Source of the DNA: Deltaproteobacteria bacterium
GTDB taxonomy: Bacteria; Desulfobacterota; Desulfobulbia; Desulfobulbales; SURF-16
DNA: 33,655 nucleotides
Direction of reading: 5' to 3'
NCBI GenBank assembly: GCA_016219175.1
Contig: JACRCD010000046.1
Coordinates: 1 to 33,655 of the forward strand
Of the stretch, positions 24,742-33,520 are shown one piece after another. The notes under the pieces are model-generated. The model did no database searches. It saw only the letters and a list, made by a program, of their open reading frames with translations, and had not been told where the DNA came from. The position numbers and the translations under genes were made by a program. Every line of letters begins with the position of its first letter. The stretch's first letter is position 1.

Positions 24742-26003
24742 CCCAGCACCCCGCCGGCAAAAAGAACTCCAAGGCTGGTTGTTCCCTGCCAATCCTTGAG
24801 GGCCGGATGCCGGCTCCCCAGCACAATGTCAGTTGCGCCCTCCTGGGTTTTGGCAAAGCACAGGACATCTTCCACTTTAACCATGCTGAGGATGACGGGG
24901 GAATGGGAGGCCAGCAGAATCTGCGCATCATAAACCGAGGAGAGAGACTGGAACATGGTTTCCACTGCTCGGGGATGGATGCCGTTTTCCGGTTCCTCGA
25001 TCAGGTAAACCCCGGTAAAATCAGGCAGGTAGGCGGGTAATGTCAAGGCCAGCAAGCGAAGGGTGCCGTCAGAAGCCATCCAGGAAGGAATCTCCAGCCC
25101 TCCGCGATAGCAGATGACCAGATAGCGATGCCTGTCGTCGGTTCGTTCGATGATACGAACATTTTCCAGATCAGGCAGGGCGGTTTTCAGGTGCTCAAGC
25201 CAGCTTTGAAAATTATCAGGATGGTTTTTCCGCAGAGCATCCAGGACCCATGGGAGGTTGGAGCCGTCCGGCTTAAAGCCGCGTACCTGTCCGGGCGGGC
25301 TTGCTTTACGGATCAGCAGGCTATTCAAAACAAATTGTTGAACGCCTTCCGTCAGCAATTTTTTCAGCCACGTTGCCACGGGAAACTTCGATTCGTCTTC
25401 CGGGAGATTGCCAAGGGCCGATTTGCGGGGGCCAAGCTTGAAAGCCGGCGCCCAGCCCTTTCCCTTTTCCTGATAAACCTCGGAATAGAAATTGTCATTG
25501 CCGCCGGATACCTTATTAATGACTGTTTGTGTCCCATGGACTCCCTTTGCAGTCATGATACTTGCCGGCGGCACATACGACATGGGGAAAAGTGAAAGCG
25601 GTAGTGGCTGTGTTGCGTCAGAGGAAGATTTCTTCAACAGCACCTTTTCCGTCTGGATGACAACCTCTTCGGTTTTGCCATCAATACCGAAAGAAACCTC
25701 GTAACGAACCGTGTCAAACTCCTTATCCCGCAGCAGACTTCGACGCTCCTTGGGAATAGCGGCCTCAATGGCCAACTCAAACTCGGAGCCAGACCTTTGC
25801 CACAATAGGTCCTGAAAATTCTTGGTTCTCTCACTAACAGCCGCCTCCAAGCCATTGGTAACCAGGCTTCCCAGAAAAGCCACCACATCGAGGAATGTCG
25901 TTTTGCCACTGGCATTGGGGCCGACCAGAACGTGAAACGGCCCCAACTGCTGGCGGGTATATCGCAGGCAGCGAAAGTTTTTTGCCTCAATGAGCGTGAT
26001 CAT
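24738..26003 (-). CDS. ABC-type AAA family ATPase (AAA_15/AAA_21, RecF/OLD-like)
   Basis: This 421-residue protein begins with the typical MITLIEAKNFRCL strand and has Walker A GPNASGKT (28-35), a degenerate ABC signature SDGTLRLLAL (311-320), Walker B LIEEPENG (334-341) and the H-loop ASHSP with H367. The insert between the two nucleotide-binding halves lacks a long coiled coil, so it is not an SMC or RecN protein. There is no fused TOPRIM domain as in OLD; instead the coupled downstream gene seems to supply one. Such pairs are common in anti-phage systems (PARIS AriA/AriB, RloA/RloB). It is divergent from uvrC. Confidence 0.85.
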   Translation of the reverse strand: MITLIEAKNFRCLRYTRQQLGPFHVLVGPNASGKTTFLDVVAFLGSLVTNGLEAAVSERTKNFQDLLWQRSGSEFELAIEAAIPKERRSLLRDKEFDTVRYEVSFGIDGKTEEVVIQTEKVLLKKSSSDATQPLPLSLFPMSYVPPASIMTAKGVHGTQTVINKVSGGNDNFYSEVYQEKGKGWAPAFKLGPRKSALGNLPEDESKFPVATWLKKLLTEGVQQFVLNSLLIRKASPPGQVRGFKPDGSNLPWVLDALRKNHPDNFQSWLEHLKTALPDLENVRIIERTDDRHRYLVICYRGGLEIPSWMASDGTLRLLALTLPAYLPDFTGVYLIEEPENGIHPRAVETMFQSLSSVYDAQILLASHSPVILSMVKVEDVLCFAKTQEGATDIVLGSRHPALKDWQGTTSLGVLFAGGVLG

Positions 26004-26299
26004 GTGCGTATGGCCCCTATGGAGATATACAGTTCTTTTGTCCGGTTAACCAGACATTCATTCATGGACGGTTGCAAACGGCAATATGATCTGCATCCGC
26101 CACAAAATCCTTAGGTTTCGCGGCGTTCAACCAAACCTCCCGTTGTTGCATAACCGGTTAGGCTTACCGTCGCCAACAAAGCGCAACGGAACCCCAGATC
26201 AATAAAGTGCCTTGTCCGGCATGCTGAACTTACAGGAACGGCGGATTGAAGGCGAGAAAAAAATCGTGCTCTTCCCGCACATTATGGTAAAAAAAGTCC
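26004..26299. other. 296-bp divergent intergenic region, no gene seen
   Basis: This lies between the AAA ATPase (-) and uvrC (+). It has no recognisable gene, repeat or RNA. An overlapping open frame from 26212 runs out of frame into uvrC and is a shadow. A GTTAGGC heptamer near 26157 has no attC partner. Confidence 0.5.
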
Positions 26300-28138
26300 A
26301 TGTCGCAAACAAGAGAGGACCATCACATTCTCAATGCGGATTTTCTGAAGACCATCCCCAACACTCCCGGCGTCTATCTGATGCTGAACCGGGCCGGCAA
26401 GGTGATTTACGTGGGCAAGGCCAGGGAACTGCGCAAGCGGCTGGCCTCCTATGCCAGATATCAGGGCGAGGCTCATGCGAAAACCGCGGTCATGGTCAGC
26501 CGCATTGCCGGGGTGGAAACCATTCTCACCCTGTCCGAAAACGAGGCGCTCATCCTTGAGGCCTCTCTGATCAAGAAGCACCGGCCCAAATATAATGTCA
26601 TTCTGCGGGATGATAAAAATTATCCTTTGATCAAGGTCACGGTAGATGAAAAGTGGCCGCGGGTGCTGATGACCAGGCGCAAGGGAGGGGACAAGGCCCG
26701 TTACTTCGGGCCCTTCACTTCCGTGGGGTCCATGTGGTCCACCATCAACCTCCTGCAGTCCCTCTTTCCCCTGCGCCGCTGCAAAGGCAGGGAGGTTGAA
26801 AAGCGGACCCGTCCCTGCCTCAATCACCAGATGCAAAAATGTCTGGCCCCTTGCGTCGGCAAGGCGGATAAAAAAGTTTACCAGGATATGGTGCGGGACA
26901 TCCTGCTGGTTCTGGAAGACAGAAACCGGGAACTTGTCCAGAAACTCAAGGACAAGATGGCGGAAGCGGCAGGGGCTTTGCAGTTTGAGCAAGCGGCTCT
27001 GTACCGGGACCAGCTGGAGGCCCTGCGGGAAACCCTGGAAAAACAGGTCGTGGCCGGGGCCGCCACCCTTGAGCTTGATGTCTTCGGTTTTGGGCGCCAG
27101 GATTCTTCCGTGGCGATTTCCGTCATCACGGTCCGGCATGGCAGGGTGCTGGGCCAGCAGGTGTTTTTTCTGGCCGAGCCCGTGGGTGAGGATGCCGAGA
27201 TCCTGGCCGAGAGCATCAAGCGATATTACGCGGAACAGCAATTTATTCCGGTGGAGATCCTCTTCCCCTTCATGCCGGATGATCATCAGCTCTTAGGCGA
27301 CTGGCTCAGCGGCTGTAAGGGACAAAAAGTTCTTTTCAAGGTCCCGGTGCGGGGCGACAAGACCCGGTTGATCGAAATGGTCCAAGCCAATGCCAGGCAG
27401 GTCTTCGCGGAGCAGGACAAGAAGGAGAAGGCCTGGGATGTGCTTGGCGAAGCCCTGGCTAGGACACTGCACCTGGTCCGCAGACCGGACCGCATTGAAT
27501 GTCTGGATATTTCAAACATCAGCGGCCGGCAGGCCGTGGGTTCGCTGGTCTGTTTTGAAAAAGGGCAAAAGGCGGCCGGCCGTTATCGCCATTTCAAGAT
27601 CCGCACCGTGGAGGGACCGGATGATTACCGGATGATGGCTGAGGTGCTGGAGCGGAGACTGAAACGGGGCATGGAGGACGATGATCTGCCTGATCTGCTC
27701 ATGGTGGATGGCGGCAAGGGGCAGCTGAATGTCGCCGTGAATATGGTCAGGCAACTTTCCCTGGAGGACCGGCTTGAACTGGCGGGTATTGCCAAGGAAA
27801 AAGGGGAGGAAGGAGAAAAAATCTACCGGCCCGGACGGAAAAATCCCATCCTGCTTGCCAGGCATTCTCCCCTCCTGCTTTTCCTGATGAAAATCAGGGA
27901 TGAATCGCACCGCTATGGCGTGACCTTCCATCGCAGGTTACGCCATAAGGCGGCCTTTGTTTCCGAGCTGGACAAAATTCCGGGCATCGGCCCCGCCAGA
28001 AAAAAACAATTACTGAGCGCTTTCGGCAGTCTGGAAAACATCAAAAAAGCCTCGGTTGACGAGCTGGCGTCCATCGGCGGAGTCGGGCCGGAGCTGGCCG
28101 CAACGATCCATGAATTTTTCCAGGCGGTTGCCGACTAG
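26300..28138 (+). CDS. uvrC: UvrABC excinuclease subunit C
   Basis: This 612-residue nucleotide-excision-repair nuclease makes the 3' and 5' incisions. The GIY-YIG domain is at the N-terminus (GVY 24-26, YVG 37-39, then KARELRKRLASY), a Cys-rich segment with RPCLNHQMQKCLAPC lies near 173-190, and the UVR motif for UvrB contact is near 218-241 (EAAGALQFEQAALYRDQ). The RNase H-like second nuclease shows LDISNISGRQAVGSLV and LMVDGGKGQLNVA. Two helix-hairpin-helix motifs (IPGIGPARKKQLL, IGGVGPELAATI) end the protein. It is complete. The ribosome-binding site is weak. Confidence 0.96.
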   Translation: MSQTREDHHILNADFLKTIPNTPGVYLMLNRAGKVIYVGKARELRKRLASYARYQGEAHAKTAVMVSRIAGVETILTLSENEALILEASLIKKHRPKYNVILRDDKNYPLIKVTVDEKWPRVLMTRRKGGDKARYFGPFTSVGSMWSTINLLQSLFPLRRCKGREVEKRTRPCLNHQMQKCLAPCVGKADKKVYQDMVRDILLVLEDRNRELVQKLKDKMAEAAGALQFEQAALYRDQLEALRETLEKQVVAGAATLELDVFGFGRQDSSVAISVITVRHGRVLGQQVFFLAEPVGEDAEILAESIKRYYAEQQFIPVEILFPFMPDDHQLLGDWLSGCKGQKVLFKVPVRGDKTRLIEMVQANARQVFAEQDKKEKAWDVLGEALARTLHLVRRPDRIECLDISNISGRQAVGSLVCFEKGQKAAGRYRHFKIRTVEGPDDYRMMAEVLERRLKRGMEDDDLPDLLMVDGGKGQLNVAVNMVRQLSLEDRLELAGIAKEKGEEGEKIYRPGRKNPILLARHSPLLLFLMKIRDESHRYGVTFHRRLRHKAAFVSELDKIPGIGPARKKQLLSAFGSLENIKKASVDELASIGGVGPELAATIHEFFQAVAD

Positions 28139-28270
28139 CCCGGCCATATAATTGTTGCTTTTTGTGGGGCGAATCACTATGTTTATGCGATTCTGATACC
28201 AGGTTTTTTTGTCAGCGTGAAGCTGTAATCATTGCAGCTGATTGCTATCATGTGAAAGGGAATGAATGCT

Positions 28271-29113
28271 ATGTGGGATTATACGGATAAAGTCAAGGAT
28301 CACTTTTTAAATCCGCGCAATGTTGGTGAGATAGAAAATCCCGACGGCGTAGGGGAAGTAGGCTCCCTGGCCTGTGGCGATGCCTTGAAGCTCACCTTTA
28401 AGCTTGACGCGGCCAAGGAAAGGATTGTTGACGCCAAGTTCAAAACCTTCGGCTGCGCCAGCGCCATCGCCTCATCCTCGGCCCTGACGGAGATGATCAA
28501 AGGGCTAAGTCTGACAGAGGCCGCCAAGATAACCAACGAAAATATCGCCGACTATCTGGGCAGCCTGCCCAAGGAAAAAATGCACTGCTCGGTCATGGGG
28601 CGCGAGGCCCTGGAAGCGGCCATCGCCAACCACCGCGGGGTCGCCCTGCCCATGGCTGAAGGGGAGGTCGTCTGCGAGTGCTTCGGGGTCACTGATCTGG
28701 AAATCAAGCGGGCCATCGAGGAGAGCAAGCTGCGCACCGTGGAAGAGGTGACCAATTTCACCAAGGCCGGCGGCGGCTGCGGCAAATGCGTGGACCGCAT
28801 CCAGGAGCTGCTGAGCGAGGTGCGCAAGACCGGCAAGCCGCAACTCATTCCCATGAGCGGTCCGAAACGTCTGACCAACATCCAGAAAATCAAGATGATC
28901 GAGGATGTCTTTGAAAGAGAGGTCAGACCGACCTTGAAAAAGGATGGCGGCGATGTGGAATTGATTGACGTGGACGGTGATTTCGTCATTGTTTCGCTGC
29001 GGGGTTCCTGCGCCAGCTGCGCCAAATCCCAGACGACCTTGAAGGAATATGTCGAGAAAAAATTGAGAGAGCAGGTGCTTGATACCCTGATCGTGGAGGA
29101 GAGTAAGGCATGA
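28271..29113 (+). CDS. nifU: NifU, three-domain Fe-S cluster scaffold
   Basis: This 280-residue scaffold assembles Fe-S clusters from sulfur delivered by NifS. Domains in order: IscU-like (WDYTDKVKDHFLNPRN; Cys in SLACGDAL, FGCASAIA and MHCSVMG), a BFD-like [2Fe-2S] ferredoxin domain (VCECFGVTDLEI...GGGCGKC) and a C-terminal Nfu domain (GSCASCAKSQTTLK). The start MWDYTDK at 28271 is chosen because known NifU proteins begin that way and AAAGGGA lies about 10 bases upstream; an ATG nine bases earlier sits too close to it. It overlaps nifS by an ATGA. Confidence 0.94.
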   Translation: MWDYTDKVKDHFLNPRNVGEIENPDGVGEVGSLACGDALKLTFKLDAAKERIVDAKFKTFGCASAIASSSALTEMIKGLSLTEAAKITNENIADYLGSLPKEKMHCSVMGREALEAAIANHRGVALPMAEGEVVCECFGVTDLEIKRAIEESKLRTVEEVTNFTKAGGGCGKCVDRIQELLSEVRKTGKPQLIPMSGPKRLTNIQKIKMIEDVFEREVRPTLKKDGGDVELIDVDGDFVIVSLRGSCASCAKSQTTLKEYVEKKLREQVLDTLIVEESKA

Positions 29114-30291
29114 GCAGACCTGACAGAACAATCTACATGGATAACAACGCCACCACCATGGTTGCCCCCGAGGTTCTTGAAACCATGATGCCCTATTTCT
29201 CCGCGCTCTATGGCAATCCGTCCAGCATGCACTCCTTCGGGGGTCAGGTCGGCAAGGCGGTGCGCACCGCCAGGGAGCAGATAGCCGGACTGATTAATGC
29301 CGAGGCCGAGGAGATTATCTTTACGAGCTGCGGCACGGAAAGCGACTCCACGGCCATACTTGCCGCCCTGCAGGCCCAGCCGGAGAAACGCCATATCGTC
29401 ACCACCAGAGTGGAGCATCCGGCCGTGAAAAATCTGTGCCGGAGTCTGGACTCCCTCACCGGACACAAACACCGGGTGACCGAACTGCCGGTGGAAAGTG
29501 ACGGCACCATCGATCTGCAGCGCTTTGAGGACAGTCTGACCGATGAAACCGTCGTGGTCAGTATCATGTGGGCCAATAATGAAACAGGGGTTATTTTTCC
29601 CATTGAGGAAATGGCCGGAATCGCTAAAAACCGAGGTATTCTCTTTCATACCGATGGTGTGCAGGCGGTGGGCAAAATTCCCATTGATCTGGCCAGGGTG
29701 CCGGTGGATTTCCTTTCCATCTCGGGCCACAAACTTCATGCCCCGAAGGGGGTAGGTGTGCTCTATGTCAGGAAAAGAACACCATTTGTGCCTTTTTTGA
29801 TCGGCGGCCATCAGGAGCAAGGCCGCAGGGGTGGGACGGAAAATGTCGCTTCCATAATCGGCATGGGTAAAGCCTGTGAACTGGCCGGCCGCCATATTGT
29901 CAAGGAAAATACCACGGTGAAGGCCCTGCGCGACAAGCTTGAAAAAGGACTTCTTGAAAAAATCCCCAATTCTCTCTTGAATGGCCATAAAAGCAAGCGT
30001 CTGCCCAACACGGCCAACATCAGCTTTGAATATGTGGAAGGGGAGGCGATTCTCCTGCATATGGACAGATTCGGCATCTGCGCCTCGTCGGGCTCGGCCT
30101 GCACCTCCGGGTCCCTGGAGCCGTCCCATGTGCTGCGCGCCATGGGGGTGCCGTTTACGGCGGCCCACGGCTCCATCCGTTTCAGCCTCAGTGTTTATAA
30201 TAATGAGGATGAGGTGGATTTTGTCCTGGACAAAATGCCTGGAATCATAGCAAATTTGCGCAACATGTCGCCTTTTTGGCAGAATAGATGA
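29110..30291 (+). CDS. nifS: Cysteine desulfurase NifS
   Basis: This 393-residue PLP enzyme takes sulfur from cysteine for Fe-S cluster assembly. It has the N-terminal YMDNNATTMVAPEV (9-22), H103 in RVEHPAV, K208 that binds PLP in SISGHKLHAPKG, and the persulfide Cys C331 in SSGSACTSGSLEPSHVLRAMG, which is the NifS/IscS-type (class I) loop. The start overlaps the nifU stop. No nitrogenase structural gene is in the window, so a general housekeeping role is likely. Confidence 0.95.
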   Translation: MSRPDRTIYMDNNATTMVAPEVLETMMPYFSALYGNPSSMHSFGGQVGKAVRTAREQIAGLINAEAEEIIFTSCGTESDSTAILAALQAQPEKRHIVTTRVEHPAVKNLCRSLDSLTGHKHRVTELPVESDGTIDLQRFEDSLTDETVVVSIMWANNETGVIFPIEEMAGIAKNRGILFHTDGVQAVGKIPIDLARVPVDFLSISGHKLHAPKGVGVLYVRKRTPFVPFLIGGHQEQGRRGGTENVASIIGMGKACELAGRHIVKENTTVKALRDKLEKGLLEKIPNSLLNGHKSKRLPNTANISFEYVEGEAILLHMDRFGICASSGSACTSGSLEPSHVLRAMGVPFTAAHGSIRFSLSVYNNEDEVDFVLDKMPGIIANLRNMSPFWQNR

Positions 30292-30418
30292 AAAATAGTT
30301 TAACTATCCAGGTGGCAGACTAAAGGACCTGTTGGCACAACGACATAATAACAGTCAGTACCGGCAGTCCCGCACCCTTCAGTCTTCAGCCTAAACACCT
30401 GAGAGGTAAAATACCAAC

Positions 30419-31372
30419 ATGCGTGTAATCCCCCCCTCCTATGAAATTTTAAGCGAACTCGATCAGCAGGGCCTGGCGGTCCGCATTGAGGCCTGCGGCC
30501 GTCTCTGCTATAAAAGCGAAGACAAGATCAGCGCTGATTCCGCCCCGCCTTTTATCCGGAGGATTTTAAAACATGGCCATAATTCCGTCGCGGAAATGGC
30601 TGTTGTGACTTTAAAAATCAATGTTGATCGCGAGTCGGATGTGGTCCAGCTCTTTGCCGTGCTGCCCAAGTATCTGCAGATAGACAGAGCGGAAAAAAAG
30701 ACCCTGCTCGTCAGCGGTTCGGTGCGCGCCTTCCGCGAACTCTTTCAAGGCCATGGAAATCTGAAGATAGTTAAGGGGCTGACCCATTGTCTGGCCGAAA
30801 AACATCCGCTGTTTTTCGAGGATATCCTGCCGAAAAGAGGACTGCTGCCCCAGGAAGGTATTCTGGTGGAGAAACTCACTCTTGACGAGGTTGATGCGCT
30901 GCCCACGGATCTTTTCGCCAAGCACCGTTATATTGGTGTCAAGTTTATCGTTAATCGGGCTGTCACCCATGAGATGGTGCGGCACCGGCCCTGCGGTTTT
31001 CTGCAGGAAAGCCAGCGCTACTGCCGTTACAGTGACAGCAAATTCGGCAACCAGGTCACCTTTATCAAGCCTCTTTTTTATGAAGAGGGCAGTGCGGAGT
31101 ATAAAACCTGGGAAGCCGCCATGGCGGAGACCGAAAGGCTTTATATCAAACTGCTTGAGACATCAAGCCCCCAGGCGGCCCGCACCGTGCTGCCCAACTC
31201 CTGCAAAACCGAGCTCATTGTCTATGCAAATCTTCTCCAGTGGCTGCACATGTTCAAGCTGCGAACCTCCAAGGGGGCGGATCCCTCCATGCGGGAAGTG
31301 ATGATTCCGCTGCTGGAAGATTTCAAAAAACCTTTCCCCGCTGTTTTTGCCCATTTAACTCCGGAACAGTAA
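30419..31372 (+). CDS. thyX: FAD-dependent thymidylate synthase ThyX, long divergent form
   Basis: This 317-residue flavoenzyme makes dTMP from dUMP using methylene-tetrahydrofolate and NADPH. The ThyX signature RHRx7S is present (R188-H189-R190 to S198, then R200-Y201), as are KHGHNS (51-56) and the C-terminal KLRTSKGADPSMREV helix. It is about 70-100 residues longer than usual ThyX because of an insertion at roughly 70-170. The conserved FEH reads AEM and the usual AQWEI tail reads SMREV, so it is divergent. It lies 127 bp after nifS. Formate-THF ligase downstream also feeds folate carbon. Confidence 0.85.
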   Translation: MRVIPPSYEILSELDQQGLAVRIEACGRLCYKSEDKISADSAPPFIRRILKHGHNSVAEMAVVTLKINVDRESDVVQLFAVLPKYLQIDRAEKKTLLVSGSVRAFRELFQGHGNLKIVKGLTHCLAEKHPLFFEDILPKRGLLPQEGILVEKLTLDEVDALPTDLFAKHRYIGVKFIVNRAVTHEMVRHRPCGFLQESQRYCRYSDSKFGNQVTFIKPLFYEEGSAEYKTWEAAMAETERLYIKLLETSSPQAARTVLPNSCKTELIVYANLLQWLHMFKLRTSKGADPSMREVMIPLLEDFKKPFPAVFAHLTPEQ

Positions 31373-31622
31373 GCGCTCCGCGGGCGGTTTGCTTTCTGTG
31401 AGGGCTCTATCTTTACTCCAGGATATCCGTCCGGCCTGGGCAAAATAAGTATTTTTTCGGATTGTTTTCCCAAAAAGAATATAGTATGGACATTTTCTAG
31501 CTTTTTGCCGAATTTTACGGGAGACGTGCGTGCTCCGCATGCCCCTTGAACAAAATAGATTTTACCCTCTACTAAATTTCAGAATAAATATTTCATTTCA
31601 TCGCGATGAGAAGGAGGAAGTA
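31373..31622. other. 250-bp intergenic region upstream of fhs
   Basis: No gene is recognised. The region is AT-rich toward fhs and ends with a strong Shine-Dalgarno AAGGAGG (31611-31617) placed for the ATG at 31623. An open frame extends upstream to 31530 but reads as non-coding, with no ribosome-binding site. Confidence 0.5.
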
Positions 31623-33386
31623 ATGGCTCTTGATCCAACCAAGCATGCAGACTGGGAAATTGCTGAAGATGCGGAAAAGAACATGAAGACGGTTTACGAA
31701 CTGGCTGAAAAGCTCGGTCTTGAGAAGGAAGAGCTCCTTCCCCACGGCCATTACGTGGCGAAACTTGATTACCGCAAGATCCTTGAGCGGTTGAAGGACA
31801 AGCCGGATGGTAAATACGTCGATGTAACCGCCATTACCCCCACTCCTCTCGGCGAAGGCAAAAGCACCTGCGCCATGGGTCTGGTGCAGGGCCTCGGCAA
31901 GAGAAACAAAAGCGTGGTCGGTGCCATCCGCCAGCCATCAGGCGGCCCGACCATGAACATCAAGGGCAGCGCCGCCGGCGGCGGTCTGGCCCAGTGCGTT
32001 CCTTTAACACCGTTCTCGCTGGGGCTGACCGGTGATATCAACGCCATCATGAACGCCCACAACCTGGGCATGGTGGCCTTGACCAGCCGCATGCAGCATG
32101 AGGCGAACTACACCGATGAGCAGCTGGCCAAAAGAAACCTGCGGCGGCTTGACATCCATCCCAAGAAAGTGGAGTTCGGCTGGATCATCGATTTCTGCGC
32201 CCAGGCCCTGCGCAATATCACCATAGGTATCGGCGGCAAGATGGATGGCTTTACCATGGAATCCAGATTCGCCATTGCCGTCAGTTCCGAGATCATGGCC
32301 ATTCTTTCGGTGGCCAGGGACCTCAAGGACATGCGGGAGCGGATCGGCAAGATTGTTGTGGCCTATGACAGGCAGGACCGCCCGATCACCACCTCCGACC
32401 TCGACGTGGCCGGCGCCATGACCGCCTGGATGGTCGAGGCCCTGAATCCGAACCTGCTGCAGACCATCGAGGGCCAGCCTGTTATCGTGCATGCCGGCCC
32501 CTTTGCCAATATCGCCATCGGCCAGTCTTCCGTCATCGCCGACCGGGTTGCCCTGAAAATCGCCGATTACAATGTCACGGAAAGCGGCTTTGGCGCTGAT
32601 ATCGGCTTTGAGAAGTTCTGGAACCTCAAATGCCGTTACTCCGGCCTCAAGCCCCACTGCGCGGTGGTGGTTGCCACCATCCGCGCCCTCAAGTGCCATG
32701 GCGGCGCCCCGATTCCCGTGCCCGGCAAACCCATGCCCGAGGAGTACAAGAAGGAAAATGTCGGCTGGGTTGAGGAAGGCTGCAAGAATCTGATCCGTCA
32801 TATTGAAACGGTGAAAAAGGCCGGGATCAATCCCGTGGTCTGCATCAACGCCTTCTATACGGACAGCGACGAAGAGATCAAGGCGGTACGACGCATGGGC
32901 GAGGCGGCCGGGGCCAGGGTCGCCCTGTCGCGCCACTGGGAGCACGGCGGCGACGGCGCCCTTGAATTCGCCGATGCGGTTGTCGACGCCTGTCAGGAAG
33001 AAAACGACTTCAAGTTCCTCTATGACCTCGATACCCCGCTCGGCAAGCGCATTGACCTGATTGCCAGGGAGGTGTACGGAGCCGACGGGGTCAGCTACAC
33101 CCCCGAGGCCCAGGAGAAGCTGAAACGGATGGAGGCTGATCCCGAAATGAAGGAGATGGGCACCTGTATGGTCAAGACCCATCTGTCATTGTCCCATGAT
33201 CCGAGATTGAAAGGCGTGCCCAAGGGCTGGACCCTGCCGATCCGCGACATCCTCACTTATAAGGGCGCAGGCTTTGTCGTCCCGGTGGCCGGGGCCATCA
33301 GTCTGATGCCTGGTACCGCTTCCGATCCGGCTTACCGCCGCATTGACGTTGATGTGGAGACGGGCAAGGTGAAGGGCGTTTTTTAA
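31623..33386 (+). CDS. fhs: Formate-tetrahydrofolate ligase
   Basis: This 587-residue ATP-dependent enzyme makes 10-formyl-THF from formate. It serves the methyl branch of the Wood-Ljungdahl pathway or general one-carbon supply. The P-loop TPLGEGKST (about 74-82) follows [29 protein letters not shown] is the folate/formate site signature; LTGDINAI and [12 protein letters not shown] are also family segments. The ATG at 31623 is chosen over the longer open frame because AAGGAGG lies 5-6 bases upstream and the protein then begins [13 protein letters not shown], as expected. A truncated MITE-like element follows a few bases after its stop. Confidence 0.96.
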   Translation: MALDPTKHADWEIAEDAEKNMKTVYELAEKLGLEKEELLPHGHYVAKLDYRKILERLKDKPDGKYVDVTAITPTPLGEGKSTCAMGLVQGLGKRNKSVVGAIRQPSGGPTMNIKGSAAGGGLAQCVPLTPFSLGLTGDINAIMNAHNLGMVALTSRMQHEANYTDEQLAKRNLRRLDIHPKKVEFGWIIDFCAQALRNITIGIGGKMDGFTMESRFAIAVSSEIMAILSVARDLKDMRERIGKIVVAYDRQDRPITTSDLDVAGAMTAWMVEALNPNLLQTIEGQPVIVHAGPFANIAIGQSSVIADRVALKIADYNVTESGFGADIGFEKFWNLKCRYSGLKPHCAVVVATIRALKCHGGAPIPVPGKPMPEEYKKENVGWVEEGCKNLIRHIETVKKAGINPVVCINAFYTDSDEEIKAVRRMGEAAGARVALSRHWEHGGDGALEFADAVVDACQEENDFKFLYDLDTPLGKRIDLIAREVYGADGVSYTPEAQEKLKRMEADPEMKEMGTCMVKTHLSLSHDPRLKGVPKGWTLPIRDILTYKGAGFVVPVAGAISLMPGTASDPAYRRIDVDVETGKVKGVF

Positions 33387-33389
33387 AAA

Positions 33390-33520
33390 TGATGGCGTCG
33401 CAAAAAGTACGATCTACTGCGTTGCGGCGGGATCGCGAAATGCTCAACGTACCCTATGTACGCCTCCGCTTTCGCGACACCATCGCGCCCTGTATATCGA
33501 ACTTTTGTGCTTAGCCCAAG
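33390..33520. mobile_element. Truncated MITE-like element, copy C
   Basis: It shares ATGGCGTCG, GATCTACTGCGTTG and the CCTTGTATATCGAA-type end with copies A and B but lacks the right terminal repeat; similarity stops near 33515-33520. The middle differs: TCGCGAAA (33433-33440) and TTTCGCGA (33470-33477) pair exactly around a GTAC-cctat-GTAC core. The element is therefore a variant with a replaced but still self-complementary centre. It lies directly after fhs. Confidence 0.6.

Noticed and set aside
26150-26170. GTTAGGC heptamer resembling an integron attC core site
   Set aside because: No matching GCCTAAC arm at a suitable distance and no integrase or cassette structure.
26282-27286. 334-codon - strand frame opposite uvrC
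   Set aside because: Shadow of uvrC.
28552-30168. 538-codon open frame on the - strand opposite nifU-nifS
   Set aside because: Antisense to two genes with intact active-site motifs; composition looks like a codon shadow.
31530-31622. 31-codon upstream extension of fhs
   Set aside because: The strong Shine-Dalgarno sequence at 31611-31617 fits the ATG at 31623, and the extension does not resemble Fhs.
32004-33182. 392-codon open frame on the - strand opposite fhs
   Set aside because: Antisense shadow; no start signal or domain.
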